NCBI RefSeq assembly: GCF_002777855.1
Contig: NZ_MEIK01000040.1
Span: forward strand, 277,089-341,088
DNA from: Snodgrassella alvi
Lineage (GTDB): Bacteria > Pseudomonadota > Gammaproteobacteria > Burkholderiales > Neisseriaceae
DNA length: 64,000 bases
Reading direction: 5' to 3'
Numbering within the stretch: position 1 is the stretch's first letter; each line of letters begins with the position of its first letter. Below are positions 1 through 9,131 of the stretch, piece by piece. The notes under the pieces were generated by a model, which was given only the letters and a program-made list of their open reading frames with translations, did no database searches and was not told the DNA's origin. Made by a program: the position numbers and the translations under genes.

Positions 1-872
1 CTTTATCCTGAATCAGCCTGACCAATAACGCTGTTTCATTGTCCAGCTGAGCCTCATCCTGATTTAAAAACAAATATACCGGCGTAGCACGCCGCACACC
101 ATATTTTAATGGTAAAACCTGTAATTCCCCACTGGCCAACTGCGCCTGAATCCGCTCTTCCGGCAGCCAGCCATAGCCTACACCCTGAGTCACAGCCTCA
201 ATAGCCGTTTCAATTGTGGTGAATGTCCAGTTTTCTGCTGCACTTACTTGCCGGTAGGGTAGCTGCTGCTGTTCGCGGCTAACAATCTCAATCAACGGAT
301 AGCGAACCAGTACATCCTGACCCAGTGGTGCCGGCAAAGCCAGCAGCGGATGCTTACGCTGCGCCACAGCTACAAAGTTCACCTCTAGCAATAACTTACC
401 CTGACGTATCATTTCTGCGCTAGGCGTGATGATGTAGACATCTGCCTGTTGCTGCTGGAGCACAGCACAGCTTTCACTTCGTAGCACTTCTGTCAGATGA
501 ATTTGAGTAGAGGGATAAACCTGTTGAAAACGGCGTAAAACTGTAAACAGACGCGTTTTAGGAAAAATACTGTCCACCACCAAATCTAGCCGTGCCCGCT
601 CACCGCGTTGCAGCGCACGGGAACGGTTTTCCAGCTTCTCGAACCCCTGCAACAGAGGCAAGGCCTGTGCCAGTAGCTGCTGACCAGACGCTGTCAGCTC
701 TGCCTTGCGGCCAACAATAGTCAGTAACGTTACACCCAGCCGTTCCTGCATTAACGTCAACTGGTAGCTCAGGGAAGACTGGCTGCGGTTAAAGGCTTCC
801 GCAGCACGGGCAAAACTGCCATAGCTCACCACAGCCTGTAAAAGCTGCCATTGTTCCAGTGTTGTTTTCATC
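1..872 (-). CDS. LysR-family transcriptional regulator, cut by the window edge
   Basis: The frame is open from an ATG at 872 to the edge of the window, giving about 290 codons without a stop; only a few C-terminal residues can be missing from a family of about 300. The first 60 residues form the winged helix-turn-helix typical of LysR proteins (GSFARAAEAFNRSQSSLSYQ), followed by an effector-binding region like a periplasmic binding protein. It is transcribed away from the phenolic acid decarboxylase gene that starts 120 bp away, the usual arrangement for a LysR protein controlling its neighbour, so it probably senses a hydroxycinnamic acid or related aromatic. That ligand is inference. The shared intergenic stretch contains a 10-bp palindrome (911-920) that could be part of the operator. 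Confidence 0.88.
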
Positions 873-992
873 GCTAATCAATCGAAATTTTGGAACATTT
901 TATCTCAAAAATAACGTTATTCATCTGGTCCATACCTGTTTAAACTTCACTTATCCATTTAATCAAAATATCTTTTAATTTAAAGGAAAAAA

Positions 993-1496
993 ATGTCTGT
1001 ATTTGATAAAAACGATCTGAGCAACATTCTAGGCAAACATTTGGTTTACACCTATGATAATGGTTGGAACTACGAAATATACGTGAAAAATGCCACCACA
1101 ATCGATTACCGCATTCACAGTGGCATAGTGGGCAATCGTTGGGTAAAAAGTCAAAAAGTCTATCTAGTACGGCTGGCTGAAAATGTATACAAAATCTCAT
1201 GGACCGAACCAACCGGTACCGACGTCAGCCTGAGCGTCAACTTGGCCGACAAAATCTTCCACGGTACCATCTTTTTCCCACGTTGGGTAATCAACAATCC
1301 GGAAAAAACCGTTTGCTTCCAGAATGAGCATATTCCACAAATGGAAGCTTACCGAGAAGCTGGTCCGGCCTATCCCACAGAAGTAATTGATGAATTTGCC
1401 ACCATTACCTTCATCCGTGATTGTGGTGAAAATGATGAAAGCATTATTAACTGTCCTGCCAGCGAATTGCCAGCCGATTTTCCGAATAATCTTTAA
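993..1496 (+). CDS. padC: phenolic acid decarboxylase
   Basis: This cytosolic enzyme removes CO2 without a cofactor from p-coumaric, caffeic or ferulic acid, giving 4-vinylphenols, and so detoxifies plant phenolics. The product is 167 residues, the normal length. The family block is intact: IYVKNATTIDYRIHSG, RWV, SWTEPTGT, HGTIFFPRWV and FQNEH. The catalytic residues known from Lactobacillus and Bacillus enzymes are present as Tyr19, Tyr21, Arg49 and Glu72. The start has a strong ribosome site (AAAGGA) close upstream. The gene is monocistronic: a rho-independent terminator follows directly. Control by the divergent LysR gene is likely but not proven. Confidence 0.95.
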   Translation: MSVFDKNDLSNILGKHLVYTYDNGWNYEIYVKNATTIDYRIHSGIVGNRWVKSQKVYLVRLAENVYKISWTEPTGTDVSLSVNLADKIFHGTIFFPRWVINNPEKTVCFQNEHIPQMEAYREAGPAYPTEVIDEFATITFIRDCGENDESIINCPASELPADFPNNL

Positions 1497-1510
1497 TTAA
1501 TTTCTTCAGA

Positions 1511-1547
1511 AAACAGGGCGGAAATTAAATTTTCCGCCCTGTTTTTT
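1511..1547 (+). terminator. rho-independent terminator of padC
   Basis: A perfect 14-bp stem (1511-1524 with 1531-1544) around a 6-base loop is followed by T residues, 15 bp after the padC stop codon. Confidence 0.9.
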
Positions 1548-1914
1548 CATCCTCAAGCCAGTAACAACCATCCGCAGCAATACTTTTTTAAATATTCAGA
1601 ACTTCTCCATCATATTGCACTACTTTATTTTTGCTGCTAAAACATGCTTTCAAATATCAAACATACTGATTTAGAAGCTTCAGCACATAGCAGACCTAAT
1701 TTTTATCAAATAGTATGTAAATCAGAATGAAATTGTACCAAAGCCGGGGCAATACCCTGAATTGAGGATGAAATTAACCAATCCATATAACCATTTTCCA
1801 GCAACTAAAAATATTGATAATCCCGACCTATGTTGGCAAATTAGCAAAAGAGAAATATAGTCAAATCATGATTTCTACCAACGCAAAATCATGATTTAAA
1901 CCGGTCATATATTA
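1548..1914. other. intergenic stretch, no gene seen
   Basis: AT-rich sequence between the convergent padC and ACT-protein genes. Stops are frequent in all frames and I see no RNA gene or repeat. Confidence 0.6.
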
Positions 1915-2310
1915 TTATGCTTTGTCCAAATGATTGAGAATATCCAAAGCCGGTGCTACATCAGTTTCTGCAACAAAGATATGATCATGATAATAGCCGG
2001 CCACTACATTACAGCTAATATTCTGCTGTGCCAGAGCGCGAGAAAAAGCGGCGGTAAGTCCTACAGCAGACAGAGAAGAATGCACCTTCAAGGTAATCCA
2101 GCCGGCAACATAGTCATAGCTTAGCTGATGCTCATCAGCCACAGCCTGAGGCAGGATCAGCGTAGTTCCCTCACTTTCCTGCACAGTAGCCACAGCAGCA
2201 GACAGCAATTCAGCCACCGGCTGCTTTACGGTACAGAACACATATCTGCCCGCATTATGCTGCGGCGCTGCCGATCGCAGCAAAACATGCAAATTACTTT
2301 CACCAGACAT
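1915..2310 (-). CDS. ACT-domain protein (COG3602-like)
   Basis: A small cytosolic protein of 131 residues from the chosen start. The C-terminal half has the motif set of the COG3602 family of ACT proteins (LSYDYVAGWITLKVHSSL, VGLTAAFSRALAQ, ISCNVVAGYYHDHIFV). ACT domains usually bind amino acids or other small ligands; no enzymatic role is known to me for this family. A longer reading frame begins 30 bp upstream, but the internal ATG at 2310 has a clear AGGGGA ribosome site six bases before it, so I take that start. It is a single gene; the function is unknown beyond the fold. Confidence 0.8.
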   Translation of the reverse strand: MSGESNLHVLLRSAAPQHNAGRYVFCTVKQPVAELLSAAVATVQESEGTTLILPQAVADEHQLSYDYVAGWITLKVHSSLSAVGLTAAFSRALAQQNISCNVVAGYYHDHIFVAETDVAPALDILNHLDKA

Positions 2311-2340
2311 AATCTTCCCCTGAGTCTGAATATAAAACAA

Positions 2341-2785
2341 CTATCCTAACAGCATTCATATACCAACAAAAGCTTAGGCTTATATTTTTCCAGCTTTCCG
2401 ACATTACTTCGCTATTTAAAACCAAATATCCGGAATGCACCTCTTAAGTAACAAACAAAATACAACTAAGAGGTGAATCGAATATGACTTATAAAAATTC
2501 CTTTAGCATACTAAAAAACAGATAAAAAAATGCGCACACGATTAAGTGTGCGCCAAGTCTACAAAGGAGAAATAGAGGAGAAACTGTTAAACCAACTAGG
2601 AGCTGATTTAACGAAGCGAATTATGCCTCAACTACGCCTGCATAGCAAGTCATATTTTGTATTAATTCGACAAAATAAGGTTATTTTAATTAAAAATACC
2701 GCAAAATTCATTAACTGCATCTAACTTGTGCTGAAAAAATATCAAAAAAGACTTTATCTTACTATCACTTAGCCATACCAAGGTA
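2341..2785. other. intergenic stretch with two inverted repeats
   Basis: It holds a 9-bp inverted repeat (2436-2444 with 2467-2475, 22-base loop) and a tight 8-bp hairpin (2532-2539 with 2546-2553, 6-base loop). A 64-codon reading frame at 2530-2724 covers the second hairpin but has no ribosome site at its start. I assign no gene here. Confidence 0.5.
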
Positions 2786-3682
2786 TTATCTGCCTGCCGG
2801 CACACCTGCTGTAGCCTGAATCTGCTCATTTTGCCAGCTTTCGCGGATTTTTTGTGCCTTTGCAAAAAAAGCCGTGAGCTTCTGCGCATCACCATCTTGC
2901 AGGCATTGCTTCAAATACGCCAGCTCCTGCTGTTGTTTCTCAAGCAGACCAGCAAGCACCTGTCGGTTCGCCAAACAAATATCCGTCCAGATCTGCGGAT
3001 GACTGGCGGCAATTCGGGTGAAATCCCGAAAACCGCTACCAGCAAATTGTAACAGCTCATCCGCATTAGCTGCTTCCGCCAGCTGATGCACATAGGCATA
3101 AGCCAGCATATGCGGCAAATGGCTTACAGCAGCAAAAATCGCATCATGTCTGGCTGCATCCAGATAATAAATTTGCGCCTGCACCGCTTGCCACATTGCT
3201 TCCACAGCCTGCAAAGCCGTTTTATCCTGCTGCTCATGAGCACAGATAATACATTTTTTTGCAGCAAACAAGCCAAACTGTGCTGCCAGCGCCCCATGAC
3301 GGTCGGAACCAGCAATCGGATGTGCCGCCACACAGCGCTCATAATGCTGTGGCAACTCAGCAGCAAAAGCCTGCAAAGCCAGCTGCTTAGTACTGCCCAC
3401 ATCAGTGACAATACATCTATCTGGCAAAAATGGCGCAAGCTGGCGGCAGATAATCGGCAAAGTATTAACTGGCGTAGCGATGAGCACCATATCGGCATCA
3501 GCCATACTTTCTGCATTAATGCATTCGTAGGCACAATCAATTACACGTCGCTCTAGAGCCCGCGTCAGATTGTCAGCATCAATATCAATACCAACCACCT
3601 CTTCCACCCGAGCCGCCCGTTTTAAATCCAGTGCCAGCGAACCACCTATCAGCCCTACCCCAATCAGCACCAGCCTATGCAT
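2786..3682 (-). CDS. tyrA: prephenate dehydrogenase
   Basis: It oxidatively decarboxylates prephenate to 4-hydroxyphenylpyruvate in tyrosine synthesis. From the ATG at 3682 the protein has 298 residues. The N-terminal Rossmann fold has GVGLIGG at residues 8-14, followed by the family motifs TDVGSTK (93-99) and HPIAGS (121-126), which carries the conserved active-site histidine. An upstream start at 3709 would add nine residues (MDRMIAEIS) that do not fit the family, and GAG lies at a suitable distance before 3682. It is a monofunctional enzyme with no fused chorismate mutase. The PolB-type exonuclease gene lies just upstream on the same strand (64 bp), so the two are probably cotranscribed. 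Confidence 0.92.
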   Translation of the reverse strand: MHRLVLIGVGLIGGSLALDLKRAARVEEVVGIDIDADNLTRALERRVIDCAYECINAESMADADMVLIATPVNTLPIICRQLAPFLPDRCIVTDVGSTKQLALQAFAAELPQHYERCVAAHPIAGSDRHGALAAQFGLFAAKKCIICAHEQQDKTALQAVEAMWQAVQAQIYYLDAARHDAIFAAVSHLPHMLAYAYVHQLAEAANADELLQFAGSGFRDFTRIAASHPQIWTDICLANRQVLAGLLEKQQQELAYLKQCLQDGDAQKLTAFFAKAQKIRESWQNEQIQATAGVPAGR

Positions 3683-3746
3683 ACTTATCTCAGCAATCAT
3701 TCTATCCACAACATCATTACCGTGTCCGGCTTATCAACTTTCATCA

Positions 3747-4547
3747 TCAGAGTGGCCGTCCCCATGCATCCAGAAATTCCTGCCAGTGCGGCGCCTGCAA
3801 TCCTTTCAGGTAAACCTTCAGACCACGGATTTCCTGTTCGTATTCATCGGCATTCAGAAAACCACGCAACAGATTAAAACGCAGATACATCAAATAAGTA
3901 TTAGCAGCATCTGTCTCGCAATACTGCCGAATCTGGGTTAATTCTCCCTGCTGATATGCAGCCCAGACCTTACTGCCATCCATCCCCAGCTTACCCGGAA
4001 AACCACACAGCTTAGCCATATCATCCAACGGAACACAGGCTCGCGCTTGATAGAGAGAAAGCAAATCCATCAAATCACAATGACGTGCATGATAGCGGCT
4101 GATATAGTTGTTCCATTTGAAATCTCGGCTGTCACCAAAATCCCCTTCCCCCATATCCCAGTAACGAGCGGCACTGATACCATAAATTAGCGCACGATAA
4201 TGCAACACCGGTAAATCAAATCCACCACCATTCCAACTCACCAATTGCGGCGTATGTGTTTCAATCAACTCAAAAAAACGTGCAATAAGCGTTTCTTCAC
4301 TATCTTCTGGCGTGCCAATACTACCAACATGAATCTTTTCTGCCCCCCAGCGCATACAGCATGAAATGGCTACCACCTGCTGCAAATGCAGCTGCATAAA
4401 ATCATTACCGCCAGTTTTTGCCCTTCGCTGCTGCAAAGCAAACTCCACCACATCGGCATCACTTACTTCCGCCGGCAAATGATGAAGTACCCGGATACCG
4501 GCCACATCAGGCACGGTTTCAATATCGAAAGCCAAAATCGGATTCAT
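3747..4547 (-). CDS. predicted 3'-5' exonuclease, PolB exonuclease-like
   Basis: A stand-alone DEDDy-type proofreading-like exonuclease of 266 residues (COG3298, DNA_pol_B_exo2 family). Visible motifs are ExoI FDIET with Asp8 and Glu10, ExoII SWNGGGFD with Asp111, and ExoIII Y209-C-E-T-D213. These coordinate the two metal ions that cut 3' nucleotides from DNA or RNA. No polymerase domain follows. It is the first gene of a probable two-gene unit with tyrA; no functional link between them is known to me. The cellular substrate is unknown. Confidence 0.88.
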   Translation of the reverse strand: MNPILAFDIETVPDVAGIRVLHHLPAEVSDADVVEFALQQRRAKTGGNDFMQLHLQQVVAISCCMRWGAEKIHVGSIGTPEDSEETLIARFFELIETHTPQLVSWNGGGFDLPVLHYRALIYGISAARYWDMGEGDFGDSRDFKWNNYISRYHARHCDLMDLLSLYQARACVPLDDMAKLCGFPGKLGMDGSKVWAAYQQGELTQIRQYCETDAANTYLMYLRFNLLRGFLNADEYEQEIRGLKVYLKGLQAPHWQEFLDAWGRPL

Positions 4548-4872
4548 GGCAATGGTTCACATTGATTAACGAAAGAGTATTGTGGCATGAAGCAAGAAGC
4601 CGCGCCATACGTTTTAGCCTCAAAACAGTATTACAACACGGTCAGGATTGTTTTATACTCACAATCAGTCAGAACCAGTGAAAAATGCAGAAAACCCTAA
4701 ACTCAGAATCATTTTTCTAGCAGCCAGATAGATTTACTTGCCGTATGATTTAAGCCTGTTTTAGCAACAAAATAGCAGCATTTTTCACGCTCATACTGAC
4801 ACATACTTCACAGGCTGGGCATAATGGCCACAGATTATCAATAACCCCTTATTAACTCATTCTCAGACATTT
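4548..4872. other. divergent intergenic region
   Basis: It lies between the exonuclease gene and dsbC, which point away from each other, so it must hold both promoters. I see no RNA gene or repeat. Confidence 0.5.
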
Positions 4873-5724
4873 ATGATAAACAAAATCCGCTTATGGCAAT
4901 GGCTTGTTCCTTTACTGGCCATACCTGTCCTCGCCTCTTGCGACGGTACTCCCGTTCATAATATAGACAAAACCGCCAGTGCCACATCCGGTATCAGTGC
5001 CCCAGCATCAGCCAATAAAGCTGCTGCAGTTGGTGCGGCAGTAGATGACGCAACCAATAAAAAAATTAGCGATAATCTGTCCAAAAACATGCAAAAAGCA
5101 TTTAAAAGCTCAGAGTTAAACGTTCAGAGTATCTATACCACTCCATTTAAAGGTATATATGAAGTGGTAATCACCGGTAATCAGATTATCTATACTGATG
5201 AAAATGCCGATTACATCATGCTGGGTAATCTGATTGATCTCAAACACCATCAGAATCTGACGGAGCAACGTATGAGTGATTTATCAAAAATAGATTTTGA
5301 CCAGTTACCACTGGATAAAGCAATCAAAGAAGTACGTGGCAACGGCACGCGGGTAATGGCAGTATTCTCCGACCCAGATTGCCCTTTCTGTAAAAAACTG
5401 GAAGAAGAATTCGCCCAGATTGATAACCTCACAGTTTATACTTTCCTCATGCCGGTACCCGATCTACATCCAGGCGCACAGAAAAAAGCAGTACAAATAT
5501 GGTGTCAGAAAGAACGCACCACCGCCTGGACAGAATGGATGCGTCATGGCAAGGAACCAGCCAGCGTAGCCAATTGCAGCAACCCCGTAGAAGACACCAT
5601 GAAGCTAGGCAATAAATTTGGTTTTGATGGTACCCCCACCATGGTATTTCCGAACGGCAAAACCATTTCCGGCCTAATGCGTAAAAATGAACTGGAGCAG
5701 GAATTAATCAAAAATCAGAAATAA
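4873..5724 (+). CDS. dsbC: thiol:disulfide isomerase DsbC, lipoprotein form
   Basis: A periplasmic disulfide isomerase that reshuffles wrong disulfides in secreted proteins. The 283-residue product has a hydrophobic N-terminus ending in LASC, so Cys23 should be lipidated. A low-complexity Ala/Ser linker follows to about residue 60, then a dimerisation domain to about 140 and a thioredoxin fold with Cys170-Pro-Phe-Cys173. The GTPTMVFPNG block supplies the cis-proline. CPFC rather than the CGYC of E. coli DsbC is seen in other Neisseriaceae-type DsbC proteins (from memory). The lipid anchor would tether it to a membrane, unlike the soluble E. coli enzyme. It is followed by a strong terminator and stands alone. 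Confidence 0.9.
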   Translation: MINKIRLWQWLVPLLAIPVLASCDGTPVHNIDKTASATSGISAPASANKAAAVGAAVDDATNKKISDNLSKNMQKAFKSSELNVQSIYTTPFKGIYEVVITGNQIIYTDENADYIMLGNLIDLKHHQNLTEQRMSDLSKIDFDQLPLDKAIKEVRGNGTRVMAVFSDPDCPFCKKLEEEFAQIDNLTVYTFLMPVPDLHPGAQKKAVQIWCQKERTTAWTEWMRHGKEPASVANCSNPVEDTMKLGNKFGFDGTPTMVFPNGKTISGLMRKNELEQELIKNQK

Positions 5725-5740
5725 AAACTGGTCACGCGCA

Positions 5741-5767
5741 AAAGCAGCCGTAAGCGGCTGCTTTTTT
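5741..5767 (+). terminator. rho-independent terminator of dsbC
   Basis: A perfect 10-bp stem (5741-5750 with 5755-5764), a 4-base loop and a T run, 17 bp after the dsbC stop. Confidence 0.9.
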
Positions 5768-5928
5768 TATTCTGTTTTGAAAAAGTAGCATCCAACTATT
5801 TAGCGAATCAGTTTGAAAAGAGCAGTGAGCACACTTATATCTTACTTTAATCAACGCTAGCATATCATCTTGTCAAAACAAGCTATTGTACCTATTATTA
5901 ATTAAATTCAGATTCTCCCCCAGCAACC

Positions 5929-6285
5929 ATGTATAACATTGAGCGTGTCTACACCTATCAGCAACAACAGCCAGCTGTATTGATTGACCGCCTGTGGCCG
6001 CGTGGTATCAGCAAAACCAGAATGAACAACGTTTTATGGCTAAAAACCGTTGCACCTTCCAGCGAGCTGCGACAGTGGCTACATCAGCAGCCCAATACCC
6101 GCTATGGTGAACTTTGCTTACGCTACCAGCAGGAACTGAAGCAGCCACCACAGCAACAAGCCTTGCAGAAGCTACAACAACTGCATCAGCAGCACCAGCA
6201 ATTATGGCTGCTAACCGCAGTTAAAGATATTACCCACAGCCATGTACCAATATTACTGGCACAATTACAAAATAGAGCCAGTTAG
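5929..6285 (+). CDS. DUF488 family protein (YeaO-like)
   Basis: A 118-residue protein with the signature of the DUF488/COG3189 family: IDRLWPRGISK near residue 20, then WLKTVAPSSELRQW. The conserved charged residues of the family are present. The middle is very rich in glutamine (QQQALQKLQQLHQQHQQ), which is unusual and may be a local expansion. The biochemical role of the family is not established. It stands alone, with no clear ribosome site before the ATG. Confidence 0.82.
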   Translation: MYNIERVYTYQQQQPAVLIDRLWPRGISKTRMNNVLWLKTVAPSSELRQWLHQQPNTRYGELCLRYQQELKQPPQQQALQKLQQLHQQHQQLWLLTAVKDITHSHVPILLAQLQNRAS

Positions 6286-7246
6286 AAAACAGTAAAAAGC
6301 TGTCTGATATGTGGACACCGCCATCGAGCCAAGGTTGTCATAAGATTTCAAAGGAAATTCACTGGGCGGGAACAGTAATTCCGCGCTAAAGGCTTTGGGA
6401 TTCCAGATTGCTTTCAGGTCGTCGTGCTGAAAAGATTCAAACATTAGTAAACAGACTCAAAAATCTGAAAGAAAACCATCAAAAAATATTGTGTTAGTAA
6501 ATGAAGATCAATAATTTAGAATAAATCCCATTAAGAAAATATTTATGGGATTTTATAAGAAAAAATAAAATTTTTTACATCAATAAAATATTGAACAAAT
6601 TGAATAAAGAAATAAGAAAAAGAATTTTGTTAATACCCCATAAGATAGGGGTTGATTTCAAATAGTGTCTTGGATTTGAAATATGTTTATAAAAAAATTC
6701 TTGTAAAAAACTAATCTTAAAATGCGAAATTTATTACGGCGTATTTGCTATAGAATATGTCAATGCTTTAATATGAATATTACTTTTATATTTTATTATT
6801 ATAATTCATTGATTTATTGATTATATATCAATAGATATAATCATGGTATAAATTCTTAAGATGCAGCCAATTCTTTTTTGATTTGATTAAAGAAAAGTCA
6901 GACAAAAACCTAATTTTTTAATATCTATCAAAGATTAAGTTTTAATGTCAATTAATTTCTAATGGATAATCAATCTTCATTTTATATAGATGTATAAAAT
7001 GACAAGGCGAATTGCGTCAAAATACAGTTATATCCATGAAAAACTGGAGAAAATGCAATCTGAACTGCTTAACTGTGGTACCTTTTCCCAGTGACAGATC
7101 AGATATTATTATTGAGCTGTTATAAGCGCATATTCGGGAAGTCAGTTCATCTGAAACATAAATAACCTATGTCTGAAACAAATACCCGGCCGAAAATTAC
7201 TTTCTGACCAGGTATTAAATTATATTCTTGTATTAAGTTCCGTCGC
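6286..7246. other. gene-poor stretch with possible gene debris
   Basis: About 960 bp with no convincing gene. The first 200 bp (6300-6495) read partly like protein in two shifting frames, for example SGRRAEKIQTLVNRLKNLKE after an in-frame stop, and look like a decayed gene that I cannot name. From 6500 to 7000 the sequence is very AT-rich with stops in every frame. A 31-codon frame at 6999-7094 is too short to support. Confidence 0.45.
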
Positions 7247-8119
7247 TCAGGCTGCATCAGCACCAGACTGCGAACGTAATAGTTGAATCAAGCGCACAAT
7301 ACGTTCTTTCATTTCTCGCCGGTCGACAATCTGGTCAATGGCACCCTTATCCAGCAGAAACTCTGCCCGCTGGAATCCCTCCGGTAAAGTCTCACGCACT
7401 GTCTGTTCAATCACACGCGGACCGGCAAAGCCAATCAGTGCATTCGGCTCCGCCAGTACCACATCGCCGATAAAGGCAAAGCTCGCAGAAACACCACCCA
7501 TAGTAGGATTGGTCAATACCGAAATAAAGGGCAGCGATTTATCCGTCAGCAGATGCAGAGAAGCACAGGTTTTGGCCATCTGCATTAGCGAATTCAAGCC
7601 TTCTTGCATCCGTGCCCCACCAGAAGCAGCCACACAGATAAAAGTACAGTTATGTTTTACCGCTTCACGCACACCACGCACAAAACGTTCACCCACAACG
7701 GAGCCCATAGACCCGCCGATGAAATTGAATTCAAAAGCAGCTATTACAACCGGTACGCCATTCATGGTACCACGCTTCACCACCAGCGCATCATCCTCTT
7801 GCGTCAGTTTGCGAGCAGTACTCAGACGGTCTGTATATTTTTTGCTGTCTCGGAACTTAAGAATATCAATCGGTTTAATATCAGCACCAATTTCATACTG
7901 TTTACCTTCATCCAGCATCAAGTGAATACGCTCACGCGCCGAAACCGGATTATGGTAGCCGCACTTTGGGCACACTTCCATGTTTTTCTTCAAATCCGTG
8001 GCATACAAAGTCGCCGCACAAGACGGACATTTTTGCCATAAACCTTCAGGAATACCGCCGGATTTGGCCACAGGATCTTTTTTAATCTTGGGTGGCAGGA
8101 TTTTATCTAACCAACTCAT
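7247..8119 (-). CDS. accD: acetyl-CoA carboxylase carboxyltransferase, beta subunit
   Basis: With AccA it transfers CO2 from carboxybiotin to acetyl-CoA, giving malonyl-CoA, the first committed step of fatty acid synthesis. The product is 290 residues. The bacterial zinc finger is intact (Cys31, Cys34, Cys50, Cys53), followed by the crotonase-like carboxyltransferase fold with [12 protein letters not shown] and [10 protein letters not shown]. The reading frame extends 13 residues upstream, but [11 protein letters not shown] is the family's usual N-terminus and AGGA precedes it. It lies 67 bp after trpA on the same strand, the usual betaproteobacterial trpA-accD pair. No folC follows within the visible sequence. 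Confidence 0.97.
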   Translation of the reverse strand: MSWLDKILPPKIKKDPVAKSGGIPEGLWQKCPSCAATLYATDLKKNMEVCPKCGYHNPVSARERIHLMLDEGKQYEIGADIKPIDILKFRDSKKYTDRLSTARKLTQEDDALVVKRGTMNGVPVVIAAFEFNFIGGSMGSVVGERFVRGVREAVKHNCTFICVAASGGARMQEGLNSLMQMAKTCASLHLLTDKSLPFISVLTNPTMGGVSASFAFIGDVVLAEPNALIGFAGPRVIEQTVRETLPEGFQRAEFLLDKGAIDQIVDRREMKERIVRLIQLLRSQSGADAA

Positions 8120-8186
8120 ACTTTCATTCCTGGTTATTACCGTCCGCATACTTCTCACGGGCGGCAGAATTAGGATTGCACGCAGA

Positions 8187-8972
8187 TTATTTCAGCGCCT
8201 GTCTCAGCTCGGCCACTACTGGTGCGAGCGCCTCAGCTTCATGGCCTGCATGCTCAGCAATCGTCTGTACAAAGCGGCTGCCCACAATCACTGCATCTGC
8301 TACTGCACCGATGCGGCGGGCACTGTCAGCATCGCGGATACCGAAACCCACACCAACAGGCACCTTAATAAACTGGCGTAAATGATCAATTTTACGCGAA
8401 ACTTCAGTTGTATCCAACTGTGATGAACCAGTCACACCTTTCAGTGACACATAATAAACAAAACCACTGGCCTTACTGCCAATCAGTTTAATCCGTTCAT
8501 CAGTTGTAGTCGGGGCAATCAGAAAAATACAATCCAGCCCGTGTAATTTCAGCTGTTCATGCAAATCATCAATTGCCTCTGCCGGACAATCTACAGTCAA
8601 CACACCATCTACACCAGCCTGAGCAGCCTCACGGGCAAACGATGCATAGCCCATATGAAAAACTGGATTCAGGTAGCCCATTAATACCACCGGTGTAGTC
8701 TGATTATCCTGTCTGAACTGTGCCACCACGGACAGCACATCTGTCAGTGACACTTGTTGACGCAAAGCCCGTTCTGATGCAGCTTGAATAACTGGCCCAT
8801 CTGCCATCGGGTCGGAGAAAGGTACGCCTAGCTCAATAATATCCGTACCATTGGCAACCAGCGTCTGCATTAGCTTTACGGTAGCAACCGTATTAGGATC
8901 GCCACAGGTAATATACGATACCAGAGCAGTACGACCATGCAACTGCTCAAACGTCTGTTGAATTCTACTCAT
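8187..8972 (-). CDS. trpA: tryptophan synthase alpha chain
   Basis: It splits indole-3-glycerol phosphate into indole and glyceraldehyde-3-phosphate and passes indole through a tunnel to TrpB. The TIM-barrel protein has 261 residues, close to the usual length, with the catalytic Glu47 and Asp58 in [16 protein letters not shown] and the phosphate-binding block GVGFGI. AAGGA lies very close to the ATG. TrpA is followed by accD, but it is separated from trpB by three unrelated genes (about 3.1 kb), which is unusual for two subunits of one complex. Confidence 0.97.
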   Translation of the reverse strand: MSRIQQTFEQLHGRTALVSYITCGDPNTVATVKLMQTLVANGTDIIELGVPFSDPMADGPVIQAASERALRQQVSLTDVLSVVAQFRQDNQTTPVVLMGYLNPVFHMGYASFAREAAQAGVDGVLTVDCPAEAIDDLHEQLKLHGLDCIFLIAPTTTDERIKLIGSKASGFVYYVSLKGVTGSSQLDTTEVSRKIDHLRQFIKVPVGVGFGIRDADSARRIGAVADAVIVGSRFVQTIAEHAGHEAEALAPVVAELRQALK

Positions 8973-9131
8973 TTTCCTTATCTACCCTTTTCGAAGTGTG
9001 CCAATGCTGCTGCGACACCAGACGGACATCTATTCTAGCTGCCTCTAGCAACAGCGAAATTCCTGCTAGACTGCAATACTCGCTGTACAGATAATCTCAA
9101 CTTAATCATAGCATGCACCACAGCACATCCT

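Noticed and set aside
2530..2724. 64-codon plus-strand frame
   Set aside because: No ribosome site before the ATG, a hairpin at its start and no family I recognise.
6999..7096. 31-codon frame MTRRIASKYSYIHEKL
   Set aside because: Too short, no ribosome site and no recognisable family.
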